A stretch of 11,010 nucleotides of DNA from CAYWNK01 sp047639615 (GTDB lineage Bacteria; Planctomycetota; UBA1135; GCA-002686595), in assembly GCA_047639615.1 (NCBI GenBank), contig JBLIOL010000187.1:1-11010 (forward strand), read 5' to 3'. Of the stretch, positions 5,651 to 11,010 are shown one piece after another. The notes under the pieces are model-generated. The model searched no databases and had not been told where the DNA came from. It saw nothing but the letters and a program-made list of their open reading frames with translations. The position numbers and the translations under genes are program-made. Every line of letters starts with the position of its first letter. Positions within the stretch are counted from its first letter, which is position 1.

Positions 5651-7195
5651 CTAGAAGAGGTTGAAGGCGAGTCCGCCCAAGGCCACGCCGACCGCGAGTG
5701 CGACGGCGACGAACAGAACAGTCGTAATCGATCCCCTGCTGGCACTGGGTGCCGGGGTCGCTGCGGGCGTACGCGGTTTGAGGCGCGTGGCCTGCTGGGC
5801 AGGGCGCGGAGCCGCTGCGGCAGGCGCCGGTGCCGCAGCAGGCGGAACCGCCGCTACGGGTGCCGGCATCGGAGCCGGCATGGGAGCTGACGCGGGTGCA
5901 GCGGCAGCGGGCGGTGCCGGGGCAAAATTCGGTGCAGGTGCCGGGGCGCTAGGCGGGCCGCCAGGCCCAGCCATGCGCAGCAGAGGCGACGCTTCGGGAG
6001 CGACCGACTCGCCACCGTCCAGAATGGAGGGCGTGAGCTCAGGCATGCCTTGCTCAGGGGCGGGCGACTGATGGAAGCCGGTCTGCGTCAGGTCCGCTGA
6101 AGGAGCTGCGGGCGGAGGCGGCTGATGGAACCCAGTCTGCGCAAGCTGCGGTGCAGCGGGCGCGGCGGGCGGCTGGTGGAAACCGGTCTGCGCGAGCTGC
6201 GGTGCAGCCGGCGCGGCGGGCGGCTGATGAAAGCCAGTGTCACCGAGAGCAGGCGTCGGGGCCTGGAAGCCTGGTCGAGCCAGCGAAGACGCGGTCCCTG
6301 CAGGCGGCGGATTCGGGGCAGCGAAACCGTTGCCCAAAGGCGGAGTTTGCATCTCGATCGGAGCGATCGGTGCGGAGAGCGACGGCGCCCCCATGTGCTG
6401 CTCGACGGGAACCTGCACGGGCGGGGCCTCCGCCATGGGCGCAGGTACCGGAGCCGCCGGCTCGGCGGCCATGGAGATGCTCTCGGCCGGTGCTTCCGCC
6501 ATGTACGCAGGTGCCGGCGTGGGCATGGGAGCCGCGGGGGCTTCCTGAACCACCGGAGCCGGAGCCTCCTCCGGAGTGGATGTCGGCAGACTACGCGGCG
6601 CGCCGCCCCCACTCTGCTCGTGAATGCTGTCGAGCACGACCGCGGCCAGACCTTTCAAGGTCGGAAACACGCCCTGGCCGGAGCTAGCGATGCCCTCGAA
6701 GGAAGGCCACCCGTGAGGGTTGAGCTCAGCCTGCAAGGTCTCGACGGGCAAGGCGTCCGGAAGGTCGCGCTTGTTGTATTGGATGACCACCGGAATCTCA
6801 TCCATGCCCTTGCCGTACTCGGCCAGGTTCTCCTTGAGGTTGGCCAAGGACTCCTTGTTCTCGTCCATCATGGACGCGCTGGAGTCGGCGATGAAGATCA
6901 CGCCATCAACGCCCTGCAGCACAAGTTTGCGGGTGGAGTTGTAGTAGACCTGACCCGGTACCGTGTAGATCTGGAACTGGGTGCGCATACCCGCAACCGT
7001 GCCTAGATCCAAGGGCATGAAGTCAAAGAACAGCGTGCGGTCACCCTCCGTGGAGATGCTCGTGAGCTCGCCCCGACTAGTGTCGGGTGCGCGCTCGTGA
7101 ACGATCTCGAGGTTGGTGGTCTTCCCGGACATTCCGGGGCCGTAGTACACGATTTTCACCGTGACACTCTTTTGAGCAAAGTTGATTTGAACCAT
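5651..7195 (-). CDS. mglA: MglA-type Ras-like GTPase with Pro/Ala-rich tail and C-terminal membrane anchor
   Basis: Residues 1-195 form a complete MglA-type small GTPase. The P-loop is GPGMSGKT (19-26). The switch region STEGDRTLFFDF contains R53. TVPGQ (78-82) has the threonine and Q82 typical of MglA, in place of the Ras DxxG aspartate. NKRD (141-144) is the guanine-specificity motif. MglA proteins are normally about 195 residues; this one has 514. From ~200 to ~485 the chain is low-complexity Pro/Ala/Met-rich and presumably disordered, with four TGFHQ motifs at 320, 337, 354 and 372. Residues ~488-512 are a single hydrophobic segment, leaving only a few residues after it, as in a tail-anchored protein. 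The GTPase should therefore sit on the cytoplasmic face of the membrane on a long tether. It starts 3 nt after the preceding Roadblock gene, with no clear ribosome binding site, so coupling is likely. The family is certain; the role (polarity, motility or other) is inference. Confidence 0.9.
   Translation of the reverse strand: MVQINFAQKSVTVKIVYYGPGMSGKTTNLEIVHERAPDTSRGELTSISTEGDRTLFFDFMPLDLGTVAGMRTQFQIYTVPGQVYYNSTRKLVLQGVDGVIFIADSSASMMDENKESLANLKENLAEYGKGMDEIPVVIQYNKRDLPDALPVETLQAELNPHGWPSFEGIASSGQGVFPTLKGLAAVVLDSIHEQSGGGAPRSLPTSTPEEAPAPVVQEAPAAPMPTPAPAYMAEAPAESISMAAEPAAPVPAPMAEAPPVQVPVEQHMGAPSLSAPIAPIEMQTPPLGNGFAAPNPPPAGTASSLARPGFQAPTPALGDTGFHQPPAAPAAPQLAQTGFHQPPAAPAAPQLAQTGFHQPPPPAAPSADLTQTGFHQSPAPEQGMPELTPSILDGGESVAPEASPLLRMAGPGGPPSAPAPAPNFAPAPPAAAAPASAPMPAPMPAPVAAVPPAAAPAPAAAAPRPAQQATRLKPRTPAATPAPSASRGSITTVLFVAVALAVGVALGGLAFNLF
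6068..6238 (-). repeat. Four TGFHQ-containing repeats in the GTPase tail
   Basis: The codons for TGFHQ recur at 6224-6238, 6173-6187, 6122-6136 and 6068-6082, giving periods of 51, 51 and 54 nt. The first two protein units are identical 17-mers starting TGFHQPPAAPAAPQLAQ. The last two are diverged outside TGFHQ. The five-residue core is kept although its codons differ (GCC/ACC/GGC-type wobble changes). Confidence 0.85.
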
Positions 7196-7198
7196 GGT

Positions 7199-7726
7199 CT
7201 ACTGCTGATGCCCCACTGTCTTGTCTGTCGCGGGCCCGCTCGCGGGCGAATTGGAAGAGCTCTCGCTCGGGTTAGTCTTCGGAAGAGGACCGGGAGGCGA
7301 AGGAGTCGCTCCGATCGGTGTATTGGTCGTGCCCACGGAACGCAGCAGGCGCTGCATGCGGGCGATGGCGCCATCCATCGGGACGCGCAACTCATCGGTG
7401 CCCATGTTGCTCTCAAGCCACACGAGCAGGAACGCGTTCGGTCCGCGCTGAACGATGATTGAGGCTTGGCTGCCGCGCAGGACTAGGCGCTCTGCACCTT
7501 CCCAAGCAAGCTGCCCCACGGCGCGGTCCACATCGGCCACCCAACCGGCCACCTGGGCGGCCATGTTGCCTAGCTCGCCATCGTTATCGATGGCAGCGAT
7601 GGTCGAGCCACCGGCGCCGCGGTCGCTCTGGCCAGCGAGGCTCGCGATGGGCACGCCATCCGGCGAGATCATGGCGGTCAGGCACACGCCCGGGATCAAT
7701 GCCAAGGGTTCGAGTACTTCTCTCAT
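7199..7726 (-). CDS. Roadblock/LC7-domain protein
   Basis: The 175-residue protein carries a single Roadblock/LC7 domain at about 5-125. A strand with GVCLTAMISPDGVPIASLAG is followed by a helix with LGNMAAQVAGWVADVDRAV, strands with RLVLRGSQASIIVQRGPNAFLLVWLE, the family-typical N-x-G turn, and a closing helix with RMQRLLRS. Residues ~130-175 are a Pro/Ser-rich, probably disordered tail. It differs from the MglB-like protein in the same operon and lacks the DERTNLGLIRF signature, so it is a separate subfamily. It could heterodimerise with another Roadblock subunit or bind the GTPase. The ATG at 7726 has an excellent AGGAGG site and overlaps the upstream gene's stop (ATGA). The stop is 3 nt before the GTPase ATG. 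No catalytic motif is seen, as is normal for this fold. Confidence 0.8.
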   Translation of the reverse strand: MREVLEPLALIPGVCLTAMISPDGVPIASLAGQSDRGAGGSTIAAIDNDGELGNMAAQVAGWVADVDRAVGQLAWEGAERLVLRGSQASIIVQRGPNAFLLVWLESNMGTDELRVPMDGAIARMQRLLRSVGTTNTPIGATPSPPGPLPKTNPSESSSNSPASGPATDKTVGHQQ

Positions 7727-8808
7727 GCTGTGCCTCCTGCGGAGGCCGCACCGGCGGCGCCAGAGATGCCGTGCAAAGCGCCGATGTGCTCCGAACTAGC
7801 TCGCCCCTCACACCAGATGCCCGCTGCCCCGAGAGCCCCCGGGGAGAGCACAAGCGATCCGAAACTGCCCTCGAGGGAGACCTCCATGGGCCGCCCCAGG
7901 GCCATGCGCCTGGCGACGCCGCGGCTGGCCTGCACCACCTCGCGTACGGAGCGTGCCGTACGGTCGGCGGTGGCTCCGTGGAGCCCTTGAACCAGGGCGG
8001 TACCGCCCCGTTGAAATATCGCCGCCCGAACGGTGGAGGCCCCGCCCAAGGCTTGCAGCAAGGGCCGCACGGCCACGTTCGCCTGGGCACAGGCGGCCTC
8101 AGGTGTGTCGTCGACGAAGTGGCCGGTCTGTTCCACATCGGCGAAGGCGCGCATGATCGGCATGGCACCCTCGCTACGCGCGGAGGCGTCGCGGAACTTC
8201 ATTTCCAGCGCTTGCAGGCCGGGCTTGATTTCGAGCAGCTTGGCGGCAGCCGTGCGCGCCTCGGCCCAGGCACCGCACACGCGGGCGAGCTCGTACTGAA
8301 CCTCGAGCGGACGCACGTCCCCCACAAGCTCGGCTGAGGCCTGCTTGATCAGATTCCAAGCCTCACGCCCATCGATGGCGCTACGGCTCTCATAGAAGCA
8401 CTCAGCCCGGCTGCGCGCCAGGTAGTAGCGCGCCTCCGCAATAGACCCGTCCCCGAGCCACTGCTGCGCGGCGTCTGCAGCCCGTTGATACTTGCCGCTC
8501 TGCAGCAGCGCCTCGCACAGCTCACGCCACAGGGCGGGCCGCGGCGCCAGAGCCAGAGCCTCGCTCAAGGACTGCACGCGCACTTCCACTTGCATGGCCT
8601 GCGCACGCTCGTTCACGCGGGTCAACTCAGCATGCCCGGGGTGCAGTTCAAGGCCTTCGCTGCAGACACGTTGAATCTCGGCCAGGTCGCGGGAGGCGAC
8701 ATGCTGCCGCGCCAGTGCCAGATAGTTCTCGGGAGACGGATCCGCCCCCAATTGCTTGGCCGCTGCTCGAGCTTTCTTGCGAGCATTCCAGTTCGGAAGA
8801 AATCTCAC
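7723..8808 (-). CDS. TPR protein with C-terminal Roadblock-like domain
   Basis: The 361-residue protein has an N-terminal half of helical TPR-like repeats (about 25-225), visible in LARQHVASRDLAEIQRVCSE, the LWRELCEALLQSGKYQRAAD repeat, and EVQYELARVCGAWAEARTAA. Residues ~255-355 look like a Roadblock/LC7 fold. A strand TVRAAIFQRGG precedes a helix with RTARSVREVVQASRGVARRM, then strands with VSLEGSFGSLVLSP and AAGIWCEG and a final Gly/Ala-rich helix. This assignment rests on pattern and context, not on a strong signature. The GTG at 8808 is preferred because it overlaps the upstream TGA (GTGA), with GGAAGG 10 nt before it. The frame stays open to 8874, but that part lies inside the preceding gene. 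There is no signal peptide or membrane segment. It may be a scaffold linking TPR interactions to the Roadblock/GTPase pair. Confidence 0.65.
   Translation of the reverse strand: MRFLPNWNARKKARAAAKQLGADPSPENYLALARQHVASRDLAEIQRVCSEGLELHPGHAELTRVNERAQAMQVEVRVQSLSEALALAPRPALWRELCEALLQSGKYQRAADAAQQWLGDGSIAEARYYLARSRAECFYESRSAIDGREAWNLIKQASAELVGDVRPLEVQYELARVCGAWAEARTAAAKLLEIKPGLQALEMKFRDASARSEGAMPIMRAFADVEQTGHFVDDTPEAACAQANVAVRPLLQALGGASTVRAAIFQRGGTALVQGLHGATADRTARSVREVVQASRGVARRMALGRPMEVSLEGSFGSLVLSPGALGAAGIWCEGRASSEHIGALHGISGAAGAASAGGTA
7733..7738 (-). promoter_or_regulatory. Consensus RBS of the Roadblock gene
   Basis: AGGAGG lies 6 nt before the ATG at 7726, inside the end of the upstream coding sequence. 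It is the strongest ribosome binding site in the operon and would favour high output of the Roadblock protein and the coupled GTPase. Confidence 0.7.
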
Positions 8809-9884
8809 CGACGTGCCGCCTTCCACTTCCGCAGTGCCGTGACGTCGGTCTGTACGCGATCGCGGTAGTCCCAATCGACGGGTGCCAGCTCCAGCGCGTT
8901 GCTGAAGCTACCCAGGGCGCCTTCGAAGTCGCCCTTCTCAGAGAGCACCAGACCTTCCATGCGCTCGGCCTCAGCCTGCGCGGTCAGGTTGGCGTGAGCT
9001 GCGGCCTGACGCTTCAGATCGTCCTCACGGGCGGCCTCGATCTGCGAGATCTTGACCGTGATGGCCTCGATCTCCTCACGGGCTGCCATGACTCCGGTCC
9101 AGATGCCGTGGTGCTCGACGAGCGTCTCGATAGATGCCCTGCGCGCTTCCAGACCGGCGTGATCGTCCTCTCTTACGATGGGCAGCGCGCCCATCTGGCG
9201 GTGTATCGAAACTTCGCGTCCGACGACCATGGTGACAAAGGCGGTCAGGGCCGTAACGCCAATCAGCAGCTTGCTGCGGCGCCGCGAAGCGTCCACGCGA
9301 TCCGACTCCTGATAGCGCAAGTCGCGGATCATGCGCGCCACATCGCGGCGCGTACGGTCCAGGAGCAGCACTTCTTGAAGCCACGGAATGGCCTCCGAGA
9401 TGTTGCCATCGCTGATCGCGTCCTCGGCCCGGCGAACGTAGCGCTCCACCAGTTCCTCGGTGTTGCCCGAGCGGCGCATCATGCCGGCCAGCTCGTGATC
9501 GATCGTGCGCTCGTCGGGCATGCGGTTGGCTAGCAACTCCAACACGCCGCGCGCCCGGTCCACTTCGCCTGAACGCTCCAACAGCACCGCCAGGCGGCGC
9601 CCCTCCACGGCCAGCGAGATACGGTTCTCACCCAGCACATCGGGATGCGCCAATCCAAGAATGATCAATGCCTCCAGCTGACGCAGGTTGCCCGGGTCCT
9701 CACACAGACTATCGAGCAGCGCCCGGCCGAAGGCCGACGCGGTGCGCTTGTCGAATTCGGCGGCAGCACGTTCCATCTGATCGGCGAGATCTCGCTCTTC
9801 AGTGACGCCCTCCACGATCGGGCCGGTGAGAGCGCTGACAACGTCCTCGACGATAATGGTGCTTTCTTGCGATGCTTTAGACAC
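8805..9884 (-). CDS. Single-pass membrane protein with TPR-like repeats and a coiled coil
   Basis: This 359-residue protein of unrecognised family appears to be the first gene of the operon. Residues ~35-195 are helical and repeat-like (for example RLAVLLERSGEVDRARGVLE and WLQEVLLLDRTRRDVARMI), consistent with TPRs. RRRSK directly precedes one hydrophobic segment at ~205-223. A charged Glu/Ala/Lys/Gln-rich stretch at ~255-310 is probably coiled coil, and MEGLVLSEKGDFEGALGSFS begins a last TPR-like unit at ~310-345. The basic residues before the membrane segment suggest a cytoplasmic N-terminus by the positive-inside rule. The start is a GTG at 9884 with AGGA 6 nt upstream. The stop overlaps the next gene's GTG by 4 nt. 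A receptor, anchor or assembly role for the GTPase module is inference from context. Confidence 0.6.
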   Translation of the reverse strand: MSKASQESTIIVEDVVSALTGPIVEGVTEERDLADQMERAAAEFDKRTASAFGRALLDSLCEDPGNLRQLEALIILGLAHPDVLGENRISLAVEGRRLAVLLERSGEVDRARGVLELLANRMPDERTIDHELAGMMRRSGNTEELVERYVRRAEDAISDGNISEAIPWLQEVLLLDRTRRDVARMIRDLRYQESDRVDASRRRSKLLIGVTALTAFVTMVVGREVSIHRQMGALPIVREDDHAGLEARRASIETLVEHHGIWTGVMAAREEIEAITVKISQIEAAREDDLKRQAAAHANLTAQAEAERMEGLVLSEKGDFEGALGSFSNALELAPVDWDYRDRVQTDVTALRKWKAARR

Positions 9885-9994
9885 GGGGGGTCCTACTGGC
9901 GGCCTCGCGGCCGGGTAAAAGGGCTAGAGGACGTATCGGTCTCCCCAGGGCGCGGCCTAAAGCCCGGCACGAGATTCCGCCGCAGCTACACAGA

Positions 9995-10034
9995 AAGCCC
10001 CGAGAACAAGCGCAACGCACTGTCCTCGGGGCTT
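9995..10034 (-). terminator. Terminator-like hairpin after the Ig-like repeat gene
   Basis: AAGCCCCGAG (9995-10004) pairs perfectly with CTCGGGGCTT (10025-10034), with a few further pairs inside the 20-nt loop. In minus-strand RNA the stem ends in CUU followed by UCU, a short U-rich end. It lies about 40 nt past the TAA of the Ig-like gene and about 110 nt before the first gene of the mgl-like operon, so it likely separates the two transcripts. The rest of 9885-10074 shows only a GGCC-GCGA-GGCC mini-hairpin (9901-9912) near the GTG of the next gene. Confidence 0.6.
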
Positions 10035-10074
10035 CTAACAGGATCCTGTTTGGGGCCTGCTTGCTGCTTTGACC

Positions 10075-11010
10075 TTACTCCTGCCCGTCGAGGGGCACGA
10101 TCTGCAGCATCGCTGCCATGTTGCCTGCCAGGTCCGTGAGGCCAGCAGCAAGCTCAATTTGATCACCAGCCATCAGGCTTGCGTCGAGCTGCACCCGAAT
10201 ATGATCCGCGCCGAAGAACTCGACGCCGGTCACGTTGGCAGTGCCATCGGTGCTCCAGGAGCTCAGAATCAGCGGGAAGGTGGTGTTCACATCCTCGCTG
10301 AACTGCACGTCGATCACTTGGCCTGTGGGATCCTCATCGTAGTTGATGAAGGCGATGCCGAAGCTCGGGTCGCTCGCGTCGCCAGTGATCGAACCGGCCA
10401 GGGCGATCGCCGAAGGCATGCTCGTTCCGGCGGCGTCAGCCACATTTGACACGCTCACGGTCACGGTCTGATTCGCATCCAGGTCCACGCCGTCCGGGAG
10501 GTAGATCGAGACGGTCGCTGAGCCACTCTCGTAGGCGAACCATGCGCCGACGAGGGAGACTGCTCCGCCGTTGGTCATGACGAAGTTGTTGACGTTGACC
10601 ACATCTGTGGAGCTCACCGGTTCCGTGAACTGGACGCGCACGTAGTCGCCACCATTGCTTTCGGTGCTGAAGCCATCCACAGCGGCCAAGCTAGGCGCCG
10701 TGATGTCCGAAACAGCGGCCAAGGTGATCGTGCCACCCGAGTCGTTACCGGCCAGGTCGACGGCGGAGGTCTGGGTGATGTCCACCGAGTTGCCAGCAGA
10801 GACGGCGACCCCGAAGGTCACGCGCACGGAGCGCGGCCCGATCAGGCTGACGGCGGTAGCGATGTTGCCACCGTCGTAGTCGTAGTTGGCGGGCACCGTG
10901 GAAGCGGTTGCATCCACAGCCTCGTCAAAGACAATCACCAGGGTGTTGGCAGTGTTCACGTCGACCACAGCTAAGGAGCCGCCCTGAGAGGGCCCGGTGG
11001 TGATGTCACC
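10075..11010 (-). CDS. Bacterial Ig-like repeat protein, 3' part (5' end outside the window)
   Basis: At least 311 residues, open to the window edge and therefore partial. It contains three diverged copies of a beta-sandwich repeat of about 80-95 residues. Each opens with a strand and an acidic turn (IVFDEAV, VQFTEPV, VQFSEDV), continues with a (V/I)RV(T/Q) strand, and closes with VDLAGN, VADAAGT or TDLAGN. A SDITAPSL linker joins the first two. This pattern is typical of Big_5/SbsA-type Ig-like domains in secreted or surface proteins. Composition is Asp/Thr/Val-rich with few lysines, consistent with an exported acidic protein and possible Ca2+ binding. The chain ends VPLDGQE, and no sorting signal or anchor is visible at the C-terminus. 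An internal GTG at 10968 is not needed as a start because the reading frame continues upstream. Role unknown (adhesion or surface structure). Confidence 0.75.
   Translation of the reverse strand, partial: GDITTGPSQGGSLAVVDVNTANTLVIVFDEAVDATASTVPANYDYDGGNIATAVSLIGPRSVRVTFGVAVSAGNSVDITQTSAVDLAGNDSGGTITLAAVSDITAPSLAAVDGFSTESNGGDYVRVQFTEPVSSTDVVNVNNFVMTNGGAVSLVGAWFAYESGSATVSIYLPDGVDLDANQTVTVSVSNVADAAGTSMPSAIALAGSITGDASDPSFGIAFINYDEDPTGQVIDVQFSEDVNTTFPLILSSWSTDGTANVTGVEFFGADHIRVQLDASLMAGDQIELAAGLTDLAGNMAAMLQIVPLDGQE

Noticed and set aside
6125..7006. 293-codon open frame on the plus strand opposite the GTPase gene
   Set aside because: The GTPase frame carries full MglA motifs. The opposite translation is Arg/Gly/His-rich and does not resemble any protein family.
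7459..8337. 292-codon plus-strand open frame across the Roadblock and TPR-Roadblock genes
   Set aside because: It spans two minus-strand genes joined by an ATGA overlap, lacks domain character and is Arg/Gly-rich like other shadows here.

Overview
The window is GC-rich bacterial chromosomal DNA, densely packed with genes, with frequent GTG starts and 4-nt stop/start overlaps. Nothing in it looks phage- or transposon-derived. The lineage is not settled by the sequence. An MglA/MglB-type GTPase pair, a Lys/Ala-rich H1-like protein and a surface protein built of bacterial Ig-like repeats would suit a planctomycete, a myxobacterium or another large-genome, complex-cell lineage. I lean towards Planctomycetota or Myxococcota at low confidence.

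Layout. Positions 53-1231 (minus) encode a glutaryl-CoA dehydrogenase. Divergent from it, 1367-2287 (plus) encodes an EI24/CysZ-like membrane protein with an N-terminal zinc ribbon, followed after 52 nt by methionyl-tRNA synthetase (2340-4022, plus). A strong hairpin at 4066-4098 separates metG from a convergent chromatin operon on the minus strand: a Lys/Ala repeat histone-H1-like protein (4825-4436) and an HU-family protein (4417-4148). About 310 nt without a credible gene (4826-5133) hold several inverted repeats.

From 9884 down to 5134 the minus strand carries five tightly linked genes: a single-pass membrane TPR/coiled-coil protein, a TPR protein with a C-terminal Roadblock-like domain, a free-standing Roadblock/LC7 protein, an MglA-type Ras-like GTPase, and an MglB-type Roadblock protein. 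The GTPase has a roughly 290-residue Pro/Ala-rich tail with four TGFHQ repeats and a C-terminal membrane anchor. The first three genes overlap by 4 nt at each junction, and the next two gaps are 3 and 13 nt. I read this as one operon for a membrane-tethered small-GTPase switch. MglB is the likely GTPase-activating partner, and the other Roadblock and TPR proteins are possible scaffolds or regulators. The architecture (tail-anchored GTPase, three Roadblock domains, two TPR proteins) differs from the classic two-gene mglBA locus and is the best candidate for an undescribed system here.

Upstream of that operon, behind a terminator-like hairpin (9995-10034), lies the 3' part of a gene for a protein of bacterial Ig-like repeats (10075-11010, minus), which runs off the window edge.
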